Positions 1 through 11,555 of a DNA stretch of 64,000 bases are shown here, piece after piece; position 1 is the first letter of the stretch; the number at the start of each line of letters is the position of its first letter. Origin of the DNA: Adineta ricciae. Taxonomy: Eukaryota; Rotifera; Eurotatoria; Adinetida; Adinetidae. The position numbers and the translations under genes were made by a program. Location of the stretch: positions 310,001 through 374,000 of the forward strand of contig CAJNOJ010000035.1 of the NCBI GenBank assembly GCA_905250025.1, written 5' to 3'. Under the pieces are notes generated by a model that saw nothing but the letters and a program-made list of their open reading frames with translations, had not been told where the DNA came from and ran no database searches.

Positions 1-1455
1 AATGCGAAGATTGAGTTGGATTATTTAATAAAAAATCATGCACTTATTTACTACGATTCATGTCGAACAAAGCCAAGTGACATTCGACATAATATCTTGA
101 CTTACTGTGTCGTGCGTAATCTAGCTGTTGTCTTCGATCAGTTGATGACAAATATGAAAACAACTATGTATAAAACTTATCAAAATTCCACCAATCCAGA
201 CTGGCAACCACACATTGCTTGGAGAGAAATCATTCATGTGATAATCGATCCCGTTTTACAACAACAGAACAATTCAGCTGAACAATCCGATCTCGTCCAG
301 TTAGCTTGTTTTGGAGATGCGAATACAAATTTGACATCGATGGGTTGTATACCGATTCTGCACGCAACTGGTGACGAGTACATTCGATGTATTAATGTAC
401 GAAAGAATATCATCTTAAAAGCGAAGAAAAAATTACCACGAACATCGAGTGATACGAATAAAACGCGATCAGTACCGCGTCGAATGAGTAGCTTAGATCA
501 TTTACAAAGTAATGAAAGTGTTGGCCGAAGTACACTCAACGGAATAGCAAATGTTATTTTGAATGCAAGTACAAGTCGAGGTCCAAATGGAAGTTTAACC
601 AAGCGTTCGAAAAATATTTTCAAAAATGTGAATAAATTCCGTTGGGGCACGAAAACTGAACGACAAAATTCCACGGGAATAAGCCAGAATAGTCAACATC
701 TGAATTCATCGATAACAGCATCTGGACTAGCTGAGTTATCAGCGCCTGCTGACACTGTCAGTCTCGTAAGTATAATCTAACATTTTCATTCTATGACATC
801 GACGTCTGTTAATAATTCTCTTCTTGTCTGATGCACGGGTCATTGTTTTCAATCGTTTGTAATGAAACTGTCAGAACGAGTTAATGATCAGTTGAATTTC
901 TCCTCCATCATTTCCCCTTACCTTATAGAATGAACATCTACGTATAAATCCATAAGAGTAAGTCGTTAGTAGAGACTAAACTAATCCTAACACATCACAC
1001 TAATCAGATGAGCTGCATGTACTAATTGATTTTAATAATCATAACTAACAGAGATTGAATTCAACGAAATTTTCTAGCCTGATGTCAATGATGCTGATTC
1101 GAACGATGACAGTGATCTACCTGAAGTATTTTGTGCAACAACACCGATATTGACTCGTCCAACTAAACTTCGCCGGCGTCAAACAATCGATACAACTCAA
1201 CGACGACAATACTCATCACGTCGAACTCCTTTTCAGCACCTGCAAGCCATGTTTCGTTCCAGTCGAGATCGAAATAAGACATCATCCGAAACCGAACATG
1301 AACAGATGCCCATGGTAACCGACAAACGATTACGAAAATTTCAACAAGCAGCAGGTGTATCCGACGAGCGAGATTCATTCAAACAAACGGCTGCCAATGA
1401 ACGACGAAAGAAACATCGAGTACAACGACGCTCGGATACAGTTGCTATTGTATAA
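1..1455 (+). CDS. C-terminal part of an unidentified gene (two exons seen)
   Basis: Two exons, 1..765 (open at the window edge, so the gene starts upstream) and 1078..1455, joined by a 312-bp phase-0 intron (GTAAGT..TTTCTAG). They encode 381 residues. The first 130 or so look like the end of a folded helical domain. The rest is polar and low in hydrophobics, rich in Ser, Asn, Arg and Lys, with a basic Arg-rich stretch early in exon 2 (RRRQTIDTTQRRQ) and another near the C-terminus. No membrane segment, signal peptide or catalytic motif is visible. The protein ends in ...RRSDTVAIV and an AATAAA follows about 50 bp after the stop. I do not recognise the family. The basic, Ser-rich tail would suit a scaffold or regulatory subunit, but that is a guess. 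The frame is secure because both exons stay open and match in phase. Confidence 0.75.
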
Positions 1456-2233
1456 TTTGTTTTTTTGTTTTCTTTTGTACAAACAGACGATAATTATCGG
1501 AAAAAAATAAACTCTTCGAGCTGATTATATTCGACTTGATACTATTTTATGAACTGATAAAGACGATGAAAGATACTAATGACCTTGCTTTAGCACTGCT
1601 ATCTTATTATAAATGATTATCTTTCAACAACTTCTGAAGGATGGAAAACGAACGACTGATGCATTCGGCATAATTTACTCAACATTTGCAAGGAAATGGA
1701 TAGGAATATTTAATCTACTGATTAGCATTGTTAAATAATCCTGTGTCGTAGTTTATCATAGTAAAAAGTGAAAACAACTCAGATCTTCCGCTACATATGG
1801 TGAAAACTTGTTTTGATGGATTACTATGGAGGACGGAGGAAAAAAAACTGTGCATTAGTATTTCTTTTGAAAGGTTATCAGCGATGAAAGAATGTATGAT
1901 TAAGACTGTAAAAAAAAGAAAGAATGTGCTGTTTTCTCTCTCCCGCTTTTCTCCAATGCTCTCTTTCTTTGCTTTCTTAATGTATAAAAAAAGTCCGTGA
2001 TTGGTAATTCTACACACGTGCTTTTATAGAACTTTAATCTCGTTTGTGCATGCTAGATCTAGGTAGTCTCAGTCGACTCAATCTGACATATACGTATTTT
2101 CAGAGAAGTCAAGAAACACGTTGGCCACATGTATGTTATTACTTTCCGATGTGTTGTTAGACTCCGTCGCCGAATAAGATAATCTTCTATGAGAATATAA
2201 ATCATTATTTATTTCTTGTCGAAATAGATTAAA
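1456..2233. other. Intergenic spacer between two plus-strand genes
   Basis: 777 bp. It holds the 3' UTR of the upstream gene, with AATAAA near 1506, and the presumed promoter and 5' UTR of the TRPA-like gene. Reading frames of 60 to 100 codons exist on both strands at 1715..2017 but overlap each other and have no family signature. I see no repeat or RNA gene. Confidence 0.5.
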
Positions 2234-5198
2234 ATGCCTACTCAAGTATTTATTATTCCACCCAAGTCACCAAAATTGCATCGACCATTAGGAATATCAT
2301 TGAGTGCCAAATCGACTCGAAAGACGAGCAATTCATCGTCAGAAGCGACTACTCCAATCGATGAGCAAATCAAATTTCCAAGTGATAATCGACTATCGAT
2401 GCGTATCAATCCGCCTCAACTAATTGCTGACAATCTCTTGGATTTCGACGATGAAGACCAACGTTTCGGACGTCGTTCGACAGTCATTCAACGTCGACGT
2501 CCGAAATATCAAGAACCACTTCCTCGAATCGAAGAACATGAAACACAACAGCCATCTGTGACAGCCATTGTATCCGCCCCAATCGTTGACTTGCCAACCG
2601 GTTTAGCCGGAATGTCCATATCTGACCATGCAACACTTTCTAAACGTGATGACAGCACAGACTTAACTGAAAGTCATGGACAAACATTATTGCATTTAGC
2701 TGCTAAACTTGGCCACGAAGAAATCATGCGAGTGCTAATCAACGAAACATCTCATGCCAACTCGTTATTAAACGAATGCGGACAGACTCCTTTACTTTGT
2801 GCAATTGAAGCCGGAGCAACATCAACTGCAACGCTATTAATGGAACAAGATCCGTTGTCATTGACATGCAAAGATAGTATTGATTCGAGTGTATTCCATT
2901 ATGCAACTGAACAATGTAATGATGTTGTTCTCAGTCGAGCAATTTCATTACTTAAAAGACTTAGTTCAAGTGCTTCCCGATTAACAGTGTGTTAAACGAA
3001 AAGATTTTGATTTATTTGTTTACATTTCTTTTTCTTCATAGGCATTGCAACGTCTTGTGGAGAAAAATGCGAATAACAAAACTCCATTCGTAATTGCTAT
3101 AGAAAAAGGTTCATTAAAATGTGTCAAATATATCCTAAGCAGTAAATGGTTACATCGTAATGTTGACATCGGCGATTTTATCAATGCTGATTCATTGAAA
3201 ACAACGATTGACAAGGATCAATTAGACATCGCTTCATATTTTGTTTCCAATTTGAAGCGTTTTGCTGCAATAATTCAAATAAACATCAATGCAAATGATC
3301 GCATTTACAATGTATTAGAATATTCAATTGCTCTGAAGAAACCCGATTTCGTACGCATATTTATCAGTGTACGAATACCCAGTGAAGAACGTGAACTCTA
3401 CAGTTCCTATAAGTATTTCCTAAAACATTTTAATGCTCCGTACTCTGGTTCAACGTACAATCAAACTCCGATACAACGAATGTTAACGATGGTAAATCGG
3501 AGGACAATAATGAAAAAGAAGATTCTATTGTTTCTTTTGTACTCTAGACAGAAATGATACCATTGGTGCCGTTACTACTTGAACAATTCGTAGGCGAAGA
3601 TGGAGTTGATCTGTCTGTTGTTGACGACTGTCTACGAACTTGTCCATCATTCAGTCATTGTATGTTCGGTCATTCTAAACGATTTGCATCGTCTGACTGG
3701 CTCAAGCAACACCCGTTATCATTAATAGTTGAAGCAAATCACGCTCCAGTTTACGATCATGATGTGGTGAAAATATGCGTCGATTTAAAATTTCAATTGT
3801 TCGGAAATTTCCTCTATCTGTTGATCTTATGCGCTCAGATATTATTTGTTTTTCTCTACACAGGGGTAGCATTAGGGTCACCGACACCACCGCGTTCGTA
3901 TTATGACACATCGAATTTCACTTGTATTGAATTATGTCAAAATCTAACATCAGATATCCATGATCCCTTACCCGGAAACTCAGTACTTCGTAAGATTTCA
4001 TATTCAAAGGTATCTTCTCGATAAAATCCAATGTACATTTAGGTTGTCTACGGTATATGCTGTTATTTTGTTCATGTGTTGCTTTGTTAAAAGAGTTCTT
4101 TCAATTGCTGAATCAACGTGAAAAATATTTCCGCGACATCTTCATCAATTTTCTCGAAGTTTTTGCCTATGTATGTGGCATTCTATTTTCGATCGATCTC
4201 AATTACTGTACACAAGATACTGGCCTTCGATGTAAATGGCAATGGGAGAGTGGTGCACTAGGCATTACGAGCGTCTGGACGCTACTGCTATTTGTGGTAA
4301 TGAATTCATTGAAGATTGGCAAATACGGTCTTTTATTTGTGAATGTCTTCTTGACTTTTCTGAAATTCTGTCTGATTTATGTGTTTATTTGGATTGGGTA
4401 TATTATTGCATTTCACATGTTATTTATTCATAAGAAACCACAATTTACATATTTATCGTATGCAGCACCAAGAACATTAGCCATGCTGACAGGAGAATAT
4501 GACTTCGATGATTTATTTTTTCCGAATGGAAAGATTTTACCTGGAAGCCATGCTGCCATGGTGCTGCTGTCGATATTTATATTCACTATGAACATTGTCA
4601 TTATGAATATTATGGTAAGTCCGACGAACACCGATAATTCAAGAGAGATGCGACCTTTCTTTTTCTTTGGTAGGTCGGTTTAGCTGTTTCAGACGTAAAA
4701 AGTTTTCGTTTGAATGCCAAACGCGAACATCTACGAGCTCGAATCGAGACCTGTCTTGGTCTCCAATCGAAATTCGGTGTGTTATGTGAAGCATGCTCAC
4801 GATTAGTACTAACGCTATCAAAATACTCGTGCATACCGCGTTTTCGCATGCATAATCTGAAAAAATATCATCTCTGGAAATTAGAACTGCGTGAATATCT
4901 CGTAGAAATTCCGCGCCCAATCGAGATGAACCACCGAACAGCATCGAATCGTAGTGGTAAAGCTCAAACGACGAAAGAACGTGTCCTATGCCAAGTGGGA
5001 TACTATCGACATCATATCGATCGTGCCGGTGAACCATTGTTACAAGAGAATGAGCACGCTCGTTTAATGCACAAAGCAGATGAATTACGAGATGTTTTTG
5101 AACGTTCAAATGCACGTATTCATCATGAATTGAGAAAATTAACGACATCACTTCAGACAGATTTTGATGAAATCAAACGAAAACTGTTCGAAAGTTAA
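2234..5198 (+). CDS. TRPA-like ankyrin cation channel
   Basis: Five exons (2234..2986, 3042..3491, 3548..3989, 4043..4614, 4674..5198) give 913 residues; all introns are 53-59 bp and keep frame. After a disordered, basic N-terminus of about 150 residues come ankyrin repeats, the clearest starting GQTLLHLAAKLGHEEIMRVL and GQTPLLCAIEAGA. Six hydrophobic segments follow from about residue 480, with a long loop between the first two that carries N-glycosylation sites (NFT, NLT). The pore region reads APRTLAMLTGEYDFDDLFF, and the last segment runs into IMNIMVGLAVSDV, the S6-to-TRP-like junction typical of TRPA1, painless and pyrexia. A C-terminal coiled coil ends the protein. Members are tetrameric, calcium-permeable plasma-membrane channels sensing chemicals, heat or touch. 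Only about five ankyrin repeats are recognisable by eye, fewer than the 14 or more of TRPA1. The subfamily within TRPA is uncertain. Confidence 0.88.
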
Positions 5199-5247
5199 CT
5201 TTTTTTTCTCACATATGTTCTGTCAAATTCTCAGAAATGTTTATTGT

Positions 5248-5253
5248 AATAAA
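5248..5253 (+). terminator. Poly(A) signal AATAAA of the TRPA-like gene
   Basis: AATAAA lies 50 bp after the TRPA-like stop codon at 5198. The facing claudin-like gene ends at 5388, so the two 3' UTRs share less than 190 bp. Confidence 0.55.
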
Positions 5254-5387
5254 ACATTGAACGAAAACAGTAAGAAACTCGTTTCTCTTGTCCTAGGAAT
5301 GAGAAAAGACAAATTAACAGCAGCATCTTCACAAAAAGAATGTATATTGCTAGAACTATGCATAACGAATGTTTGTATATGAATGGT

Positions 5388-7078
5388 TTACAATGCACTT
5401 TTAATGTAGTTATTTTGATGATAATATGGAGGATTGACAGGATAGCGGACAGGTGAAATCGACCGTATCGTCGATGGCTGATGTCGAGCGTAGACAACGT
5501 CATTTGGATCAACTGTTGAGAAATGATCATAACCTGTGTAATAGTGTAAGACACGTGGTTCCTCTCGTTGATCGAAAGAATGCTCGAAAGGATTCAAGCG
5601 AGTTGGACGATAAATTCCTCGTTGAATATAGTCGTTTGCTTGCTCACCTGTTCGATGCCAATGTGCTGGTTGGTAAGGATAGGTTGGCATTGCAGGTTGA
5701 TAAAATTGCGCTGGTGGCGGAAGTGAAATGGCGGAAGGTGATGGAAAAAGATTCGTACCTCGATAAGGGCTCAACGAATGGTGATGGGGTACAGTCGGAG
5801 GGGCAACTGGAGTTGTGAGCATACGATGATTCGGATTGGTCACGTAATCAGTGTTTGGATTAGCGTTTGCTGTTGATGGTGGAAAATATTGTTGTGGATA
5901 GAGAACTTGTGGATAATCATATGGCTCTTTGTTTTTCTTTTTCTTCTTATTCTGTCGTACAACCACATATGTTGGAGGTGAATCGACTGTCGGTGGATAA
6001 CGATCATACTCAGTAAAAGTATTAATCCCAGCTGTATCTGGATCATCTCTATAAGGAAATACTAAATGTCAACAGAATAAACAGTATTATGACATACTTC
6101 AATGGTTTCTTAACAAGAATATCATAGATTGTTATAATAATCGCACTAATGAGAGCAAGTATGACTGCAACAAGATTGACATAGAAACACCAGTCAAGAC
6201 TATGCGGTGCCGGCGATGCATTATAGACAGAAAATCCAAATACAAATAATCCGGCAATACCAACCATTGCTAACATTCAGAATAGAGTCGAAATTAAAGA
6301 CATGTTCAATCGTATACGATGAATCGGCGTTTACCTGCTGGCCAAATGGCGAATCCTGCTAGGATAGCTAAGTAATAATGAATATTTCTTCGTAGTCGAT
6401 AGCATACAATTGAAGCTACCGCAATGATCAATGTTGATGTAGTTAGAAACAAAAAGACAATTTCCAATGCTTGCCATGCATTGATTCCAACTATGAAGAG
6501 AGAATTTCAATATACCTTCGACTTGTTTCAAAACTTTCTACCTCTGTCTTGATTATGACGAGTTTCAATATAGGAACTGAACGGCCCATCGGATGAAAAC
6601 CAGCTGTCACACGTTTGATTGGCGAAGAAACACAAACGCCACAAACCATAGTGATTTGTTGTTTTATTATAATAATCCGAAAACCAGGAATGCTCCACAG
6701 CGAAAACAATAATCAAGGCTGCAACACTCAGGATGAGTGTAATAATTGCCAAAACAAGTAACCAAAAATGCTTCAGTCGCTTAAAAGGAATCCAAATAAA
6801 AACATTGAATTTCATATTGATAAAATAACTTCACGTCGAAATTCTGAAGCTCCTTTCCCTTTGGTTAATTTCAATAGTACGAAAGCGACTCAAGATGAAA
6901 CTGTTTCTATATTCTTACAAAAAAAAAAACTCTCATTTTAGTAGATGTTATGTATACTAATCAAATAGCCAGGAAAAAAAAAGAAATAATCTGTTACCCG
7001 ATCCGGTTGATAGGTTGAATATTGTGTCGTCGACGGCCATTTCGTTGGAGATGATGGTTGATTGTTACGATGCATCAT
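5388..7078 (-). CDS. Claudin/PMP22-like four-transmembrane protein with PDZ-type C-terminus
   Basis: Preferred model: exons 6998..7078, 6542..6779, 6335..6490, 6098..6269 and 5388..6048 on the minus strand, 435 residues. Four hydrophobic segments are seen: LLVLAIITLILSVAALIIVF; the second in exon 3; GIAGLFVFGF; and FYVNLVAVILALISAIIITI. The first outer loop carries GLWRLCF...C, the W-GLW-C-C signature of the claudin/PMP22/EMP/stargazin superfamily. A cytoplasmic tail of about 220 residues, rich in Pro, Tyr and basic runs (KKKKKNK), ends in SAL, a class I PDZ-binding terminus. Members are plasma-membrane junction or channel-associated proteins; the tail suggests scaffold binding. An alternative start at 6815 (MKFNVFIW...) gives a shorter N-terminus by reading into intron 1. 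The assignment to claudin, TARP or PMP22 cannot be settled by eye. Confidence 0.75.
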
Positions 7079-8600
7079 TCAACAACCAAATTCAATCGTT
7101 CGCTTTACTGACAAATACTCCAGATTCGTAATGTTGTTGCATTTCGAACTAAAACCACCAAAGTTGTATAGAATAAGATATAACTATCGATTCTTTTCTA
7201 AGAAAATATTTACCGATTAAGTGTACAATCTGTTATTTTAACAACCGATGATAAATCTAAGTCAGATGACAAATTTTTCAAAAACGAACGTCAACTGTTG
7301 ATTTTATCATGGATTAAGACGAACTGCTTAAGTTACTGAGTAAAATATTCGATCGTAATCAGTTCTCTTTCGATACAATGATTTAAGCGTTTGAGATAAA
7401 ACAAACCTCATAAATCACCTTCGAAGGATTTGTGTTAACGAATGTCTTGTGCTTTACCTAGCTGATCGATGTTCTATCTAGTAGATTGCAAATGATACTG
7501 ATGATTGTTGACACATGTATACGATTACTTATTCAAATCGCTTTTAAATTAAATGAATAAATCGACAAACATCACGAATAGATGAACGGTACTACTGCTT
7601 ATCGGTTGAAAAAAAGAAAGAGGGATAGAGAGAGAGGGACAGAGAACGAGCGAGCTTAAAGACAGCTGGCAGCTTGTTTTTGTCTCAATCGATTATTGTC
7701 ATCAGTCGATCTTTTCTTTGAAATTTGTCTATAGGCACTTACCTTGGTTCAATGAAAAAATAGGTTTCTTTTTCTATCGTCTTATTGAACGTTTGACGGT
7801 CGTGTCGATTGCGAAGACGAAAAGCAAATGAACTGTTGATTCGTTTATTCAGTAGTGTCAAAGCGTCTATAGTATTTTGATGATGCAATTGAATATTCGA
7901 GACCGATAATATGTCAAACAAAGACGCAGATCAAATGGCATATTTTGTATGCTGCTATTGCAATAATATACTTTGATGGATATGTGTCAACACTTCAGAA
8001 ATTGTACCTGGCATCTTTAAACAGAAAGAAGAGAAACACTCCTGCTCAAGAATCGAATTTCAAGTGCTATGAAAGGATGAAAACTATGACTTGAAAAGAA
8101 AAGCAACAACAACAATAATAATATTTCGCAGCAATGAACGAGGCCAATATACTTTGTAGTCGTGAAGTTTAGGTGTTTGACTTCGAAGGACATTCAATAA
8201 CAATTGTGACGAAGTCAAGGCAAAATCTATAGAAATATCTGAGAATCAATACGATCCAACGATAGAGGAGCCGCAATATTTATTTGTAAGTATAAATCTA
8301 CGCCTGAAGGACATGCTAGCGTAATTTGATATAATGAACTTCGTTTTTTTTCAGGTGACAATGTGCGCCCCCTTTCGTTCGACCATATTTTGTTAGTCAG
8401 AATACATGAACCAATGGAGTTTTTGCTCTTCTCTATCTTTCTTTCTTTCAAACTACGATAAACGTTCTGTTGGATCGGGATAATCGATCGATCAACATCT
8501 GGATAGGAATGAACTAATTAATATTACGATTTTTATCTTAACGCTTATGAAATAATCGTTGTTTAGTATTCAAAACCCCTAGTCAATTAATCTAGTCATT
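7079..8600. other. Divergent intergenic region
   Basis: About 1.5 kb between the divergently transcribed claudin-like gene and the TMEM45 gene, so it must hold both promoters. There is a purine-rich run around 7610-7650 (repeated GAGAGA). Small frames on the minus strand at 7739..7921 and 8227..8451 have no family signature and are not called. Nothing else is seen. Confidence 0.5.
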
Positions 8601-9455
8601 ATGGGTACTCTTGTTGGTCATGTTGTGCCCGGTACATTTTTTATACTTTTTCCAATATGGTGGGGCTATTGTCTTGCGATTAAACATTACCATATCAGAT
8701 ATCGAAGACGAGACCAGCATCAAAACCCTCGTCTTTATCAATCGTCGACAACCTTCTCATGCATATGCTGTTCCTGGGGGAAAAGTCGACCCATCGAATC
8801 TCAAATCAAAATTTTCTGCTCCGTGGTTGGAATGCTAGGCGAATTTATTACCGGTTTTGGATACATCGATGACACAACATCGAAGAAAAAGATTTTAATT
8901 TTCGGTGAAAATAATGTTCAACATATCACAATGTTTTTCGGATTCGCTTTAGCTTCATTGTTGGAAGTACTTGTACATCGAAAGTATCCCCTCCCAGATG
9001 GCATCGAATTTCTCGGCAATATCTTTGCATACGGTCTCGAAGCATTTCTATTTCATTTTCATCTACATGGACGTGATGAAGTCGATATACATGTTCATAC
9101 ACTATTACTTTTTTCCATTTTACTCTGCACTGCCGCTGCAATTTGGGAATACAATCGGCCGAATCAGATCTTAGCAACTTATGGGAGAATTGCAGGAACA
9201 TTCCTGCAAGGTGCTTGGTAAGAGAAAATGTTAAATGTATAATAAATCTTTTCATTCACTTTTAGGTTCTATGCAATTGGTTTTATACTTTACTTTCCAT
9301 CTAATAATCCATATTGGATTTGGTTACCGACTCATGGACATCTTTTACTTATAACTACATTATTCGTTTGCACTGGATTAGCAATATGTATTTTTTTATT
9401 TCTCCAATCAATGGTTATTTGGTCTGTACTTAAACAAAGATATGCAAATGAATGA
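8601..9455 (+). CDS. TMEM45 family (DUF716) membrane protein
   Basis: Two exons, 8601..9217 and 9266..9455, encode 268 residues, close to the 275 of vertebrate TMEM45A/B. The intron is 48 bp and splits the Trp codon of AWF. The start MGTLVGHVVPGTFFILFPIWW matches the family opening, where a Gly-His-x-Pro-Gly motif leads into the first membrane helix. About seven hydrophobic segments follow. The middle carries the His-rich cluster AFLFHFHLHGRDEVDIHVH, a hallmark of DUF716. Members are poorly understood integral membrane proteins of the endomembrane system and plasma membrane; no enzymatic role is established. The protein ends in charged residues after the last helix (KQRYANE). The gene stands alone on its strand, 1 kb upstream of RBFA. 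Confidence 0.88.
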
Positions 9456-10424
9456 GTACTTCATCTGATCAATGACATCCTCACCTGGTTCCGCAACACA
9501 TCTATGAGAATGTTCGGATAGGAAAAAAATGACAATATTTTATTTCAACGCAATAATTATACATTATTATCTCAATCAAGAATGGCACAACCTTGAACGT
9601 TGCTTAATACCCATTCAATACATCTCATATCACGAATCGTCACTGACTTTCTGCATTTATTTATGTATTCTTGTCTGGTGCTTAGAATCTTCTCCCTTGA
9701 TGATACATTACTGTTTAATGTCTGAATATTCTTGAACAGTTTCTTTTCTTCCATTATTTTAATTAGTTAAAATAGATAAATTAATAAATCTTCCTCTTTT
9801 GTTTCTCTTGTCACGCATTCCATCAATCAGACGAGAGTATACGTAACTTATTCATGTCTGTTGATGACTGTTTTCCTCTTTCTCTTTCTGTCTATGCACG
9901 TGATTCGACGTACTGGCGACTATTACGTATAAATGTGTAGTACATATAAATATAGATTGTTGTTCTCTACCGTCGGATGGACACTCTCTTTCTCTTCGTG
10001 TTTTTCTTTCTTGTTGTGTTGTGATCATTCTTGATTCAATAAAGATATTGAATCTACATTATCATCGCATGACCAACACTAACAACGTCTAAAGATGTTA
10101 TTGGAAAATCACAGCAATGACATTTCACTTGAACGAAAATCTACTTTTTTGGATTGAAAAATGAACGCTTTGAAGCTCACTTCCATTTTAGATTAGCTTC
10201 TAGTTTTCAGTGGTTGTGTACCGAATTCTTTAGTATTTTTCTTGACTAGCATCTTGGAATTTTAAATTGTTCAGAATGTTTTTCTAGATAGATGTGTTTC
10301 GCTACTTTACATTATTCTTTTCCACAATGTCACAGCGCATCAAGTCTCCCATACTCATTGTGATATTTCAATTTCATCTATCAGATAGGTTCCGGGAGAA
10401 TGTTCTATTGAAATGTATTTATAG
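9456..10424. other. Intergenic region between the TMEM45 gene and RBFA
   Basis: 969 bp, AT-rich, holding the TMEM45 3' UTR and the RBFA promoter and 5' UTR. Opposed frames of 60-68 codons at 9529..9754 overlap each other and look like chance. No repeat or RNA gene is visible. Confidence 0.5.
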
Positions 10425-11555
10425 ATGTTCCTGAAGAAATTTCAATTAGAGAAAACGACTAAAACAATTCCGCTGCTGTTGAAGCGTACTTATAATATCA
10501 AAAAGTTAGACCTGCAAGCGATAAAAAATCCACAAGTACAAGCTGTTCGTGAAAAAGAACTGCAGAGGAGACAACAACAAGGAATATTAAATCGTTTAGT
10601 TGAAAAACGGTATCCGCTCTTTTCTACATAATGTTCGAACTGATTGCACAGTTTCATCCTTTTAGAACAGGCGATTATAATGAATATTTCTCAAAATCGG
10701 TGAGTGTTCTGATTCTCTAATTAGAATCTTATTCCAATTTGTAGAATAGTCGGATTCATCGGTGCTCAAACAACGACAACATAGATCGTACGATCATATT
10801 GGACAAAAACGCGCAGTATACTTGAGTAAAGTTCTACGTGCGTTTGTTGCCGAGCGTATTGGTTCGGGTGAAATCGGTGATGTCTTATCTGGAAAAAACT
10901 TTCAATTAACTAATGTCTGTTGAAAGGAAAATCTCTGTTTGATTTGATGATCGTTTCTATTCTTAGATCGTTGTTCCTGTGGATTTGAATCGTATTGAAA
11001 TTTTATGGTGGTCGCCAGAACAAGAAGTCAATCTGATCGAAGACCTACTGAAAACCGCTGGTGAAGAATTAAAGTAAAATATAGAAGTGAATGACCTACT
11101 GTAAATCAACTCGAAATTTCAGAACAGCTATTCGACATGCTCAGTTACTACCAAATCTACCACCGGTGATTTTCAAACGAGACAATACACCGACGCAACG
11201 TGAACAGATCAACAATTTGCTCGATGTCGCAGACACTGGATCATCTGAAGCGGTAACTCCGACAACAGGAGAGCGTCAAGACTTATATGATAGTGATCGC
11301 ACTATGATTCTTCGAAAGCTATCAGTCGACGAGAGCAAGCCAAGCGGTAACGAAGATCTATTGAATGTTGATCAATTGCAAAGACGTATGAAAGCGTTTG
11401 CATTGACGAAACGCATGAAGCGTGTCCGCGAACAACGAAGTGCTATCTATGGAATCATGGCGATTGAGAAAGAACGACAAAATCGCGAACATTTTGCATT
11501 GAATGTTACTGAAGATGATGAATTCGAACAGGCAGAAAACGAAAATAAAAAATAA
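10425..11555 (+). CDS. RBFA: Mitochondrial ribosome-binding factor A
   Basis: Five exons (10425..10609, 10666..10699, 10750..10914, 10967..11073, 11123..11555) give 307 residues; introns are 49-56 bp. The N-terminus (MFLKKFQLEKTTK...LLLKRTY) is basic and free of acids for its first stretch, like a mitochondrial presequence. The centre is the KH-like RbfA domain, including RAVYLSKVLRAFVAERI, then a strand ending EILWW. The segment LPNLPPVIFKRD followed by INNLLDVADTG matches the vertebrate RBFA block with NVPPIVF and LDQLLAVAD. The C-terminus is a charged helical extension. RBFA binds the small mitochondrial ribosomal subunit and helps mature the 12S rRNA 3' end. The donor of exon 3 is GTCTGT, weaker than the others, but only this join keeps the frame. 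Confidence 0.85.

Noticed and set aside
5453-5818. 121-codon plus-strand frame
   Set aside because: It is the antisense shadow of the claudin-like C-terminal exon.
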